This document shows, piece after piece, positions 17,953 to 25,654 of a stretch of 64,000 bases of DNA. A program made the position numbers and the translations under genes. The DNA is from Flavihumibacter petaseus NBRC 106054 (lineage in GTDB: Bacteria > Bacteroidota > Bacteroidia > Chitinophagales > Chitinophagaceae), in assembly GCF_000974785.1 (NCBI RefSeq), contig NZ_BBWV01000002.1, positions 806,001 through 870,000 on the forward strand, in the 5' to 3' direction. The notes under the pieces were generated by a model. The model saw only the letters and a list, made by a program, of their open reading frames with translations, did not search any database and had not been told where the DNA came from. The stretch's first letter is position 1; the number at the start of each line of letters is the position of its first letter.

Positions 17953-18020
17953 AGTCGGTTGATTTATAATGGAAGTCTGCAAACCTAAGCCAAATGGGGA
18001 AAAAAACAAATGCAAAATAA
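17946..18020. repeat. 75-bp direct repeat, copy 1 (icd promoter and start)
   Basis: Identical to 21270-21344 except for one base (G here, T there, in the C-rich tract of the promoter spacer). It spans the icd start codon and upstream promoter. Outside the 75 bases the flanks do not match. Confidence 0.97.
17980..18010 (-). promoter_or_regulatory. icd promoter (TTTG-N19-TAGGTTTG)
   Basis: On the minus strand TTTG (18007-18010) is followed after exactly 19 bases by TAGGTTTG (17980-17987), a complete match to the Bacteroidota -33/-7 consensus, 27 bases before the icd ATG. The spacer includes a T7 tract. Confidence 0.85.
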
Positions 18021-18052
18021 TTCGAATCCTTCCGCAGCGCAGCTTCCCGGAG

Positions 18053-19486
18053 TCAGCGATGCAGAAATACAGCCTTCCATGGTTCTTCCGCTGTATTGAG
18101 CCATACTGCGTCAGTGAGATTATACCGGATCATCGTTTCTTTTGCCGCTTCCATACTTAATCCGGAGGTAAAGCTTCGTTTTGAATAGTAGGAAACTGCG
18201 GGACTTATCTGTACATCAGAGAAAATGGCAACATCTGAAGGTATATGCTTTTTAATCCATGCCCCGGCTGTCATCTCCGCATTGTAGGATTCTCCCTTCC
18301 AGCTGAATGCACCCGGCCGGTTGATAAAAAAGTATATGGCGGCAGAAACCGGGATGCACAGGAACAATAACCACCGCAACTGTAATCGCCCCAACCGGGG
18401 CAGCAGATAGGTTGCAACTAACACGGTAGCTGCCAGCGCAAATCCCAGCCAGGCAAATTCATGTACTGCACTCCAATTGAAGAAGACAAGATTATAAAAC
18501 AAAACGGCAGATAATGCCCAGATCGGCCAGGTGGTAACAACCCCGTTTTTTACAATTGCCAAAAGAGCCGCGGGCAGCAACAGCAACAGCACGGGATAAC
18601 CGGAAACCAGATTTTTTGCTACCATACTTACCATACCCGTTAACGGGATATCGCCGGCACTTCTTTCCACGAAGCGGCTTTGCCAGTACTGCAATACCTG
18701 GTGCCAGCCAAGGTAATGAGCAAATTGAGCCAGTGGAATCATTATGCCGCAAAGAAGCGCCAGGATCGATACTGACAAAACGAGCCCATACCGCTTGTCG
18801 ATTCTTAATCGAAAGAGAGACCAGACAGCGAGGAAACCCAGCAAAAAGACTCCCAGCCAGTCAAAATAGCACAGGATGATTCCGATGAAAAATAAAGCAC
18901 TCAACGAGATGTACCCGACATTGGCAGGCCCCTTTTCCATCTGGAACCAGGTATAAAAAAACGCGATGACCATTGGCAGCATGATCGACGTATTGACGTA
19001 GCCGTTTCCACCATACCAAAGTATCGCCGGCAACAAGCCAAACAGGGTGCATGATACCAACGCGACAGGTTTGTTTCCGACGGTTTCCCTGATTAGCAGA
19101 TACAACATTGCAATAGTGAAAAGGCTGATGGCTATATTCAGTAATTGCAGCCAGATGGGCGTGAAGGGGAGTTTCAGCAGCGTGAAAATTGCATAGGGAA
19201 GTACATACCAGCCGGCACCAAATGATAAGTACACATGATTGTGCGCTGCATCTATATAAGGGCCTTCTTCAAATTTTTTATTGGCATCCCCCTGGTAATT
19301 CATCAGGGGAGTAAAGGAAAACTGTGAACCGCCACCTGCCTGTTTCCAACTTTCTGCGTTGATCAGTACAACGGCGGTATTGAATTCATGGTGCTTCGAA
19401 ACAGGACGGTTCAGACTCGGAAGTCGCAACACTACCATCGCTGCAAGTATGCACAACAGATAGTAGTTTCTCAATAAACCTGGCAT
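18053..19486 (-). CDS. Polytopic membrane protein, probable GT-C glycosyltransferase
   Basis: The 477-residue protein begins with a membrane helix followed by a long extracytoplasmic loop containing His-His-Glu-Phe (about 32-35), as in ArnT/PMT-like GT-C enzymes, whose catalytic acid sits in the first loop. About ten further membrane helices follow. A soluble C-terminal domain (about 395-477) contains [11 protein letters not shown]. Such proteins use polyprenyl-phosphate sugars on the periplasmic side, the product made by Dpm-like GT2 enzymes such as the neighbour 9 bases upstream. The pairing supports a lipid-linked sugar pathway, but the acceptor is unknown. Its stop is 33 bases from repeat copy 1. 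Confidence 0.7.
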   Translation of the reverse strand: MPGLLRNYYLLCILAAMVVLRLPSLNRPVSKHHEFNTAVVLINAESWKQAGGGSQFSFTPLMNYQGDANKKFEEGPYIDAAHNHVYLSFGAGWYVLPYAIFTLLKLPFTPIWLQLLNIAISLFTIAMLYLLIRETVGNKPVALVSCTLFGLLPAILWYGGNGYVNTSIMLPMVIAFFYTWFQMEKGPANVGYISLSALFFIGIILCYFDWLGVFLLGFLAVWSLFRLRIDKRYGLVLSVSILALLCGIMIPLAQFAHYLGWHQVLQYWQSRFVERSAGDIPLTGMVSMVAKNLVSGYPVLLLLLPAALLAIVKNGVVTTWPIWALSAVLFYNLVFFNWSAVHEFAWLGFALAATVLVATYLLPRLGRLQLRWLLFLCIPVSAAIYFFINRPGAFSWKGESYNAEMTAGAWIKKHIPSDVAIFSDVQISPAVSYYSKRSFTSGLSMEAAKETMIRYNLTDAVWLNTAEEPWKAVFLHR

Positions 19487-19495
19487 CAGTTTTTA

Positions 19496-20650
19496 TTAAT
19501 GGATGTTTTTAATACTTTTTATGATATAGAGTAAGAAGCCAAAAACAATTATCTGCATTCCCAGCGTGATACCAAATCCACCAGGAATGATTATCCGGAA
19601 GACTGAAACAGGATTGAGTGCTCCAAAACTGTTTTCCTGCCACTGAAAAACAGCATAGGCTGATAAGAAAATACCGGCGAGAAATACCACGCTGCCGACC
19701 AGAAGGCTTTTTTCGAACGTGAACCGGCGTCTGATAAATACCGTCAGCTTGTTATCCGGATAGAGTCCTATACGCTTTCCATACAATCTTGCCAGTAAGT
19801 AGAATTGAAGGAGCTGGAATCCCAGCGTCAAAAATATAGACGCAAAATAAAGCGTATGAATATCGAGAACGAGGTTAAAGATTTTAATGTAACTGAACAC
19901 CAGGATCCCACCCAGCAGGCAACCGGTAAACAGAAAGAAAACTGCCGGAAACAGGAGCAGCCACTTCGGGCTGAATACCAGTATGAGCTTTAAGTGCTTC
20001 CAGCCATCCTGCCAGGTGCGTAAATGGGGTTTTCGGTTGCGTTGGTCTTTATGAAGGTCAATGGGGACTTCGGTGATCTTTAGCCGGTTTAATGCTGCTT
20101 TTGCAATCATTTCAGAAGCATATTCCATTCCCGCGGCCTGCATGTCAAGTTGCAGGTAGGCTTTCCTGGTAATGGCCCGCATACCGCTGTTGAAATCTGT
20201 CAGCGTAACATGAAATGATTTCCTGCCGATATAGGATATTACAGGCGTGCCCAGGTACCGGTGCAGAAAAGGCATAGCCCCTTTTGCAATGGTGCCGCCA
20301 AACCGGTTGCCTACTACCAGGTCGTAGCCTTGTTCAAGAGGCGGAATGAACAGGGATAACTGCCCGAAATCATAACTTTCATCACCATCGGCAAACACGA
20401 TCCATGGGGTTGAAGCAGCCATTATACCAGCGTGCAAAGCGGATCCATAGCCTTTTTGCGATGCTTCCACAACCTTTACATTTTCCGCCCTGCAGATATT
20501 CACGGAATCATCAATGCTGCCATTGTCTGCTACGATAATTTCGCTGAAGTCAAATTCTGATTGTGCCAGGGCCTGTCGCGCCCTCCTGATGCAATTCCCT
20601 ATTGTAGCCGCTTCATTCAGGCAGGGTATTACAACACTGATTGCATTCAT
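19496..20650 (-). CDS. GT2 family glycosyltransferase, dolichyl-phosphate mannose synthase-like, membrane-anchored
   Basis: The 384-residue protein has an N-terminal GT-A domain (about 1-220) starting Val-Val-Ile-Pro-Cys-Leu-Asn-Glu, with Ala-Asp-Asn-Gly-Ser and the metal-binding Ala-Asp-Gly-Asp-Glu. At least four membrane helices lie between about 228 and 380, interrupted by a basic cytoplasmic loop. This layout matches enzymes that transfer a sugar from an NDP-sugar to polyprenyl phosphate. The gene is 24 bases after the methyltransferase and 9 before the GT-C-like gene, so the three form an operon read from the repeat-copy-2 promoter. Confidence 0.87.
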   Translation of the reverse strand: MNAISVVIPCLNEAATIGNCIRRARQALAQSEFDFSEIIVADNGSIDDSVNICRAENVKVVEASQKGYGSALHAGIMAASTPWIVFADGDESYDFGQLSLFIPPLEQGYDLVVGNRFGGTIAKGAMPFLHRYLGTPVISYIGRKSFHVTLTDFNSGMRAITRKAYLQLDMQAAGMEYASEMIAKAALNRLKITEVPIDLHKDQRNRKPHLRTWQDGWKHLKLILVFSPKWLLLFPAVFFLFTGCLLGGILVFSYIKIFNLVLDIHTLYFASIFLTLGFQLLQFYLLARLYGKRIGLYPDNKLTVFIRRRFTFEKSLLVGSVVFLAGIFLSAYAVFQWQENSFGALNPVSVFRIIIPGGFGITLGMQIIVFGFLLYIIKSIKNIH

Positions 20651-20674
20651 GTCAACAAATATAAGCGGGGAAAA

Positions 20675-21232
20675 TCAGCCCTCATGAGCTTTTTCGAAAA
20701 CGAACAGGTTGTTCAGTCCCAGTTGAAATTTCTTATGAAGTATTAAGGTGAATCCGGATTTTTTTGCGAGCGGTACCGTTTCGTCAGCATTAAAGCCGTA
20801 ATGCTCTTCAAGACGCATGCCTGCTATCAGCCTGAACCGTTTTAAGATTTCCAGGATACGGTCGACGGACGCATCCGGCACAGAAACGATCAGCTTTCCC
20901 TTTGGCAACAGTTTGGATGCACAGGCATCCAGGAATTCAGTTTGATTGCTTGCCGGAATATGTTCGATGATTGCCAGTGCAGTAATACAATGATAAAGTA
21001 TGTCACCCGGTGCAGCACCGGGAAAGTAACCCTTAATAAGGCAGATGTTATCGCTTAGTTTTTTATTGTCGCACAAAGGATCAATACCTGTACCTGAATC
21101 AATCAGACGCCGGAGTTTCCATAACAATTCCCCGTGGTGGCAACCTACATCCAGTAACCTGGCCTGAGCCGGAACATGGGGAATTGCCATGCCGATTCTT
21201 CTTTGTTGCAGGTATCGGTCGAGAAGGGTCAT
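20675..21232 (-). CDS. Class I SAM-dependent methyltransferase
   Basis: The 185-residue protein has the SAM motif Leu-Leu-Asp-Val-Gly-Cys-His-His-Gly-Glu-Leu (about 24-34), an acidic strand-2 end (Gly-Ile-Asp) and a post-motif Ile-Glu-His-Ile-Pro typical of methyltransferase 11/12-like enzymes. The frame is open back to 21355 through the 75-bp repeat, but the repeat carries the icd promoter there, so a start after the transcription start is needed. ATG 21232 is the first in frame, and its A-T-G-A overlaps the stop of a 15-codon frame that uses the copied icd start codon. The original 5' end may have been replaced on insertion. The substrate is unknown. Confidence 0.82.
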   Translation of the reverse strand: MTLLDRYLQQRRIGMAIPHVPAQARLLDVGCHHGELLWKLRRLIDSGTGIDPLCDNKKLSDNICLIKGYFPGAAPGDILYHCITALAIIEHIPASNQTEFLDACASKLLPKGKLIVSVPDASVDRILEILKRFRLIAGMRLEEHYGFNADETVPLAKKSGFTLILHKKFQLGLNNLFVFEKAHEG

Positions 21233-21276
21233 AAAATCAGCCTGGTACTTTTGCAGAAAAAGATCAACCTGCTCAT
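21229..21276 (-). CDS. Putative 15-codon leader frame from the duplicated icd start codon
   Basis: The icd ATG copied in repeat 2 opens a frame of 15 codons (Met-Ser-Arg-Leu-Ile-Phe-Phe-Cys...) that ends in TGA overlapping the methyltransferase ATG as ATGA. This is the layout of translational coupling. It is probably a by-product of the duplication rather than a functional peptide. Confidence 0.4.
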   Translation of the reverse strand: MSRLIFFCKSTRLIL

Positions 21277-21344
21277 AGTCGGTTGATTTATAATGGAAGT
21301 CTGCAAACCTAAGCCAAATGGTGAAAAAAACAAATGCAAAATAA
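21270..21344. repeat. 75-bp direct repeat, copy 2
   Basis: Second copy of 17946-18020 with one mismatch. It lies between the cassette's first gene and the Crp-like gene and brings the icd promoter and start codon in front of the methyltransferase. Confidence 0.97.
21304..21334 (-). promoter_or_regulatory. Duplicated icd promoter in front of the glycan cassette
   Basis: The same TTTG (21331-21334), 19-base spacer and TAGGTTTG (21304-21311) as the icd promoter. The single base difference between copies falls in the spacer, so the promoter should work and read into the methyltransferase operon. Confidence 0.75.
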
Positions 21345-21377
21345 CCTTCCAGCAATTACCTTTAAGGGGCAGTAAAC

Positions 21378-21383
21378 GGAGGA
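21378..21383 (+). promoter_or_regulatory. Shine-Dalgarno site (GGAGGA) deciding a TTG start
   Basis: GGAGGA lies five bases before TTG 21389, the first in-frame start of the Crp-like gene outside the repeat. It is one of the few clear ribosome-binding sites in the window and argues against the ATG at 21293 inside the repeat. Confidence 0.7.
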
Positions 21384-21388
21384 CTTCC

Positions 21389-21970
21389 TTGGATGCTTTA
21401 GCCTATATATCAAAATTCGTATCACTGACCCCCGCCGAAAAGGAACTGTTTCAGGAACACGTACAGGTAATCACTTGCTTCCCCCGGCAGATACTGACCC
21501 GGGTGGGCGAGTACGAACAGCATGTATATTTTGTGCAGCGGGGATTGGTACGGAAATTCTTTTACCGGAACAATGAGGAAGTTACCGTACAGCTGGCTTT
21601 GGAAGGAGAACTGGCATCATCAAGTGTTTCCTTCCTTTCGGGAGTGTTGTCGGATTTTGTATTGGAAACGCTGGAACCGAGTACCCTGGCTTTTATCACC
21701 AAATCATCGCTTGAAACGCTTTTCGCCTACAGCCATAATTTCGAAAAAATGGGGAGGCTGATCACCCTGCAATGGTTATTGTATAAAGAAGAATGGGACA
21801 TATCACGCCTCGTCAAATCTCCCAGGGAAAGGTTTCAGATGATCCTGCGGGACAGGCCCGAGCTCCTGAACCGCGTTCCCCAGAAATACATCGCTTCCCT
21901 CCTCGATATGAAACCCGAAACCTTTAGCCGGTTTAAAAAAATGATACCGGTGGAGATGGAAAACGATTGA
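21389..21970 (+). CDS. Crp/Fnr-family regulator, paralogue 1
   Basis: The 193-residue protein has a cyclic-nucleotide-binding-type beta-roll (about 10-115, with Gly-Glu-Tyr-Glu-Gln-His-Val-Tyr-Phe-Val) and a C-terminal region with Pro-Gln-Lys-Tyr-Ile-Ala-Ser-Leu-Leu-Asp-Met-Lys-Pro-Glu-Thr-Phe-Ser-Arg, the recognition helix of the Bacteroidota Crp-like group. The cAMP phosphate-binding Arg-Ser/Thr pair of E. coli Crp is not evident, so the ligand may differ. TTG 21389 with its GGAGGA site is chosen; the upstream ATG at 21293 would translate the duplicated icd leader in reverse. It is coupled to a similar gene one base downstream. Confidence 0.85.
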   Translation: MDALAYISKFVSLTPAEKELFQEHVQVITCFPRQILTRVGEYEQHVYFVQRGLVRKFFYRNNEEVTVQLALEGELASSSVSFLSGVLSDFVLETLEPSTLAFITKSSLETLFAYSHNFEKMGRLITLQWLLYKEEWDISRLVKSPRERFQMILRDRPELLNRVPQKYIASLLDMKPETFSRFKKMIPVEMEND

Positions 21971-21971
21971 C

Positions 21972-22613
21972 ATGGAAAACTGGAAGATTCCCGGCCTGGA
22001 GGGATTTGGTAAGCAGATCCAGCAACTTTTTGCCTATTTCAATGCGCATATCGGCATGAACATGGCCACTTTTGAGCGGCTCATGACTTATTGTACGATC
22101 CGCAGATTTGATAAGAAGCGTATTTTTCTCCGCCCCGGAGAAACAGACCAGTATTTCAACCTCATACTGAAAGGCGTTGTGCGGAAGTATGTAGTGGCCG
22201 GAAAAAAGGAGTATACCCTGCAACTAAGTACAGAAGGCCATTTTATCCACTGTGAGCTGTCTTATTTCACCGGGAAGCCTACGGCAGCTTACCTGGAAAC
22301 GCTGGAGCCCGTCATCCTCGTAAGCCTCAGCAAAACCAATATGGACCGGTTGCTGGAAGAAGTTCCCGAACTGAACCGGCTCGCGCGGCTCATGATCGGT
22401 GAAATGCATGTACGCAAGGAAGTGCGCGACCTGAACCATCTCCGGCTGACTGCACGGGAAAGGTTCCTGCAGTATGTAAAACGTCATCCGGGAATGTTGC
22501 AGCGGGTGTCACAACGCTATATTGCCTCTTACCTGCATATCAAACCTGAAACCTTCAGCAGACTGAAACACCTGTTGAGGGAACCAAAGGTGGCTGCTCC
22601 GGGAAACGCCTGA
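21972..22613 (+). CDS. Crp/Fnr-family regulator, paralogue 2
   Basis: The 213-residue protein shares the beta-roll and DNA-binding layout of the upstream gene, including Leu-Glu-Thr-Leu-Glu-Pro and Arg-Tyr-Ile-Ala-Ser-Tyr-Leu-His-Ile-Lys-Pro-Glu-Thr-Phe-Ser-Arg-Leu. The pair probably arose by tandem duplication and has diverged widely. Its ATG follows the first gene's TGA after a single base, so the two are translationally coupled and may form heterodimers (inference). The stop forms the palindrome TGATCA with the stop of the convergent Nramp gene. Confidence 0.88.
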   Translation: MENWKIPGLEGFGKQIQQLFAYFNAHIGMNMATFERLMTYCTIRRFDKKRIFLRPGETDQYFNLILKGVVRKYVVAGKKEYTLQLSTEGHFIHCELSYFTGKPTAAYLETLEPVILVSLSKTNMDRLLEEVPELNRLARLMIGEMHVRKEVRDLNHLRLTARERFLQYVKRHPGMLQRVSQRYIASYLHIKPETFSRLKHLLREPKVAAPGNA

Positions 22614-24497
22614 TCAGAGATTGACCACGAGCACCGGTATGCGCAGTTCGTGCCGCACTTTGTTAATGGTGTCTCCGTAAAGAATATCCTCCATGCCTTT
22701 GTGCCGGTGTGCACCCATGATCAGCAGTTCGGCCGACTCTTCATTGGTAATGCGTACGATCTCCGCCTTGCGTGCCTGATGCCCAAGCCGGGCAATGGCT
22801 TTGTACCCGCGGCCCTCCAGCTGGCTCACATAAACCTCCAGCTGTTTGGAATCCTGCTGCGATTCCAGGTCTTCACTGCTGCTGCCGTAAAATTTGGCCG
22901 TTACACTCTCCACCACATGAATCAGCACCAGCGTGGCACCGGGACTGGCCTGCGCCATGGCATGCGCGATCAGTTTGCTGTCGTGCTGACTGAATTCAAG
23001 CGCGATGGCCACCTTGCTGTAAACCGGCAGGGGCTTGATCTCCAGGTTGCGGAGGTCTTCATGGATGGCAACGCGTACGGGTGATTTTCGCTTCCGGAAG
23101 AATGGAAATAAGGTCACGATGAGCAAGAGGCCGATCAATAAGAGTAAGCCGGCAACGATCAGGCCCTTGACAATAATGGAATGGTCTGACGTTAGGAACC
23201 CATACGCTTCAGTCAGTACCATCCTCAGGTTCAGGTATACGAGGATGGCGGCCACGGCCCAGGCTGCCACGGCCACCAGCGGTTTGATGTGAAAATTGCC
23301 CATCTTTTCCTTATCGCTTACGAAGTGGATCAACGGGATCACCGCGAATCCAAGCTGCATACTGAGGATCACCTGGCTTAAAACGAGCATGCTGTCTACC
23401 TCGCTGTCGCCATACAAATAGATGACGATCAGGGCAGGTACAATGGCCAGCAGGCGGGTGAGCAACCGGCGGAGCCAGGGATTGATGCGTAACCGCAGGT
23501 GACCTTCCATGACGATCTGGCCGGCCAGCGTGCCGGTAACGGTGGAACTTTGTCCGGCTGCAATCAGGGCAATCGCGAAAAGGGCAGGGGCGAGCTTGGT
23601 GCCCAGGAGGTTATCCAGCAGGCGGTGGGCATCTTCAATGCGCGCAACATCGGTTTGACCGGTCTTGTGAAATGCCGTGGCCGCAAGAATAAGGATGGCA
23701 GCATTTACAAAGAATGCGAGGTTTAACGCAATGGTACTGTCGATCACATTCATGCGGATCGCTCTCCGTTTCCCGGAGTCATTGTTGCGGATCTTCCGGG
23801 TCTGCACCAGTGCACTGTGGAGATAAAGATTGTGGGGCATTACGGTAGCACCAATAATACCGATGGCGATATACAGCGCTGTATTGTTCGGTATCGTGGG
23901 AACAAGGCCGGTAACCACCTCTCCCAATACCGGTTTGACCAGGATGATTTCTATCAGGAAGGAAACAGAGATAATGGAAATCAGCCCGATGATGAAGAGC
24001 TCCATTTTCCGCATGCCAAGCTTTTGCAGCCAGAGCAGGAGAAAAGTGTCTGCAACTGTTATGGCAACGCCGGCCATCAGCGGCAGTCCTGTCAGCAGGT
24101 GGATCCCGATAGCCATGCCCAGCACTTCCGCGAGATCCGTGGCGGCAATGGCAATCTCCGCCAGCAGGTACAATAAAAAATTAATGCCCGCCGGAAAGGT
24201 TTCCCGGTTGGCCTGGGCAAGATCCCTTCCCCTTACAATGCCCAGCCGGGCGGAAAGACTTTGCAGCAGCAACGCCATCAGGTTGCTCATCAGCAATACC
24301 CACAGCAAGGAATAGCCGAACTGGCTGCCACCCTGAAGATCGGTTGCCCAGTTACCCGGGTCCATATAACCAACACTTACGAGGTATGCCGGTCCGAGAA
24401 AGGAGAGGAGTTTTTTCCAGAAGCCTGCCCTGTTGGTAGTGTCTACACTGTTGTGTACCTCGCTGAGGGAAACATCATGTTGTTGCGACTGCATCAT
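22614..24497 (-). CDS. mntH: Nramp-family Mn2+/Fe2+ transporter fused to a universal stress protein domain
   Basis: The 627-residue protein imports divalent metal with protons. It has the Nramp helix-1 motif Asp-Pro-Gly-Asn (46-49) and helix-6 Met-Pro-His (220-222), the metal ligands of the family, within about 11 membrane helices. A soluble Usp domain is attached at about 493-627, with a nucleotide-binding-like Gly-Ala-His-Arg-His-Lys-Gly loop and a final Pro-Val-Leu-Val-Val strand. E. coli MntH has no such tail. The upstream region carries a TAGATTTG element and a 20-base palindrome resembling MntR/DtxR-type operators, so manganese or iron repression is likely. Mn versus Fe preference is inferred. 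Confidence 0.93.
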   Translation of the reverse strand: MMQSQQHDVSLSEVHNSVDTTNRAGFWKKLLSFLGPAYLVSVGYMDPGNWATDLQGGSQFGYSLLWVLLMSNLMALLLQSLSARLGIVRGRDLAQANRETFPAGINFLLYLLAEIAIAATDLAEVLGMAIGIHLLTGLPLMAGVAITVADTFLLLWLQKLGMRKMELFIIGLISIISVSFLIEIILVKPVLGEVVTGLVPTIPNNTALYIAIGIIGATVMPHNLYLHSALVQTRKIRNNDSGKRRAIRMNVIDSTIALNLAFFVNAAILILAATAFHKTGQTDVARIEDAHRLLDNLLGTKLAPALFAIALIAAGQSSTVTGTLAGQIVMEGHLRLRINPWLRRLLTRLLAIVPALIVIYLYGDSEVDSMLVLSQVILSMQLGFAVIPLIHFVSDKEKMGNFHIKPLVAVAAWAVAAILVYLNLRMVLTEAYGFLTSDHSIIVKGLIVAGLLLLIGLLLIVTLFPFFRKRKSPVRVAIHEDLRNLEIKPLPVYSKVAIALEFSQHDSKLIAHAMAQASPGATLVLIHVVESVTAKFYGSSSEDLESQQDSKQLEVYVSQLEGRGYKAIARLGHQARKAEIVRITNEESAELLIMGAHRHKGMEDILYGDTINKVRHELRIPVLVVNL

Positions 24498-24537
24498 AGG
24501 CTCGAAAAGCGAGAAATAAAACCGGAATATTTCACTG

Positions 24538-24557
24538 GTCTAATTATTAAATTAGAC
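24538..24557. promoter_or_regulatory. Candidate MntR/DtxR-type operator palindrome
   Basis: Perfect 8-bp arms GTCTAATT / AATTAGAC around a 4-base centre, 40 bases before the Nramp start and immediately downstream of the -7 element, where a repressor would block initiation. Position, symmetry and A/T-rich arms fit metal-responsive DtxR/MntR sites. No such regulator gene is in the window. Confidence 0.6.
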
Positions 24558-24564
24558 AAATCTA
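24557..24564 (-). promoter_or_regulatory. -7 promoter element (TAGATTTG) for the Nramp gene
   Basis: The minus strand reads TAGATTTG directly before the operator palindrome. A TTTG lies 15 bases upstream, shorter than the usual 19. Confidence 0.55.
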
Positions 24565-24629
24565 AAAAAATTAACCGGACAAAAATCAGGACGCAATCCA
24601 AAACCGCTTTATTTTAGCGATTCACGGAA

Positions 24630-25613
24630 ATGCGGCATATGTTGAGAAACTACAGGACGCTTGTGGTATTTGTCCTGGTTGTACTGGCGGCTTGTTCAAC
24701 CAAAAAGAAAGACATGAAAGATGGTGATAGTGTTGAACTATCCGATTTCATTGCTTTTTTCCCCGAACAGGACCTGCCCATCCAGATCACTGATTCCGGT
24801 CTTACACGGAAAATTTCGGACTCCCTGCGCATCGGAAATAAGGTTTTCAGCCAGTTTGTGCCGGACAGTGTACTGCGGCCCGTTTTCGGAAAAGGCGTCA
24901 AACCTTCCTGTTATCCCATCGGTAAAATCTCTGTAAAAGATGGTGAAACCTATCTTTTCCTCCGTTCTGTAAGCGGTACTAAAAAGGCGGCAACCCTGCT
25001 GGTTTTTGACAAAGACAGTTTTGTCACCAGCCTGCCGCTGATCACGCTCAACGGCGCTCCCAGGGGGAATGAAAAGCTGGTGGCGAATATGGATACACGT
25101 TATACCGTTACCACGCTCCGGCAGGTGATTGGCCCCACCGGCCAGACCGCCTATGCCAAGAAGGTATATGTTTATAACCCCGAAGGACTGTTCACCCTGA
25201 TCCTCACGGAATCCAATGATCAGAATGCTGCACCGCCACCGCTGATCAATCCGATCGACACGATGAAAGCCGCCCACAAGTGGGCCGGTGATTATCTGCA
25301 GGACAAGCGGAATATCGTTTCTTTCCGGGATGGCCGGAAAACCGGCACACTCCAGTTCTTTATCCACTTTGAAAAAGATAACGGCCAGTGCAAGGGCGAA
25401 CTGAAAGGAGATGCCACCATCACCGGCGCCAACACCGTCCGTTTTATTGAAAATAACGGCACCTGTGCCCTTGACTTCCAGTTCAGTGGAAATACTGTAA
25501 GGATCAAGGAACAGCAGGGCTGCGGATCTTACCGCGATATTAAATGCTTCTTTGAAGGCCAGTATACCCGGAAGAAAAAACCTTCACCGGCGCCAACACG
25601 CAAAAAGAAGTAA
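24630..25613 (+). CDS. Lipoprotein of unknown function
   Basis: The 327-residue product has a lipoprotein signal with Leu-Ala-Ala-Cys (Cys22) followed by a charged Ser-Thr-Lys-Lys-Lys tether. Two parts follow: residues about 35-200 with beta-strand character, and a C-terminal domain (about 215-315) with three Cys in Gly-Gln-Cys, Gly-Thr-Cys and Gly-Cys-Gly contexts that could form disulphides. The end is very basic (two Arg/Thr-Lys-Lys-Lys stretches). No family recognised. It is transcribed away from the Nramp gene and 41 bases before the phosphorylase gene. Confidence 0.8.
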   Translation: MRHMLRNYRTLVVFVLVVLAACSTKKKDMKDGDSVELSDFIAFFPEQDLPIQITDSGLTRKISDSLRIGNKVFSQFVPDSVLRPVFGKGVKPSCYPIGKISVKDGETYLFLRSVSGTKKAATLLVFDKDSFVTSLPLITLNGAPRGNEKLVANMDTRYTVTTLRQVIGPTGQTAYAKKVYVYNPEGLFTLILTESNDQNAAPPPLINPIDTMKAAHKWAGDYLQDKRNIVSFRDGRKTGTLQFFIHFEKDNGQCKGELKGDATITGANTVRFIENNGTCALDFQFSGNTVRIKEQQGCGSYRDIKCFFEGQYTRKKKPSPAPTRKKK

Positions 25614-25654
25614 TTTGCGTACCCAATACACAAAGGACCCAGAAATACATTGTT

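Larger units (their letters stand above)
18021..21269 (-). other. Three-gene glycan cassette bounded by 75-bp direct repeats
   Basis: These 3249 bases lie exactly between the two copies of the repeat and contain three closely spaced minus-strand genes: methyltransferase, GT2 glycosyltransferase and a GT-C-like membrane protein. No transposase, integrase or terminal inverted repeat is present. Without the insert, icd and the first Crp-like gene would share one divergent intergenic region. Confidence 0.75.

Noticed and set aside
17969-18160. Plus-strand frame starting in repeat copy 1
   Set aside because: Same N-terminal codons as the frame at 21293 because of the repeat, but it runs antisense into the GT-C-like gene and has no domain.
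18021-21269. Foreign base composition of the glycan cassette
   Set aside because: Rows sampled by eye ranged from about 45 to 53 percent G+C, not clearly different from neighbours, so it is not used as evidence for transfer.
21293-21388. ATG 21293 as start of the first Crp-like gene
   Set aside because: It lies inside the duplicated icd leader and would translate that repeat in the opposite direction; the TTG at 21389 has a proper ribosome-binding site.
24261-24617. Plus-strand frame across the Nramp 5' region
   Set aside because: Antisense shadow of mntH continuing through the promoter and operator; no start signal or domain.
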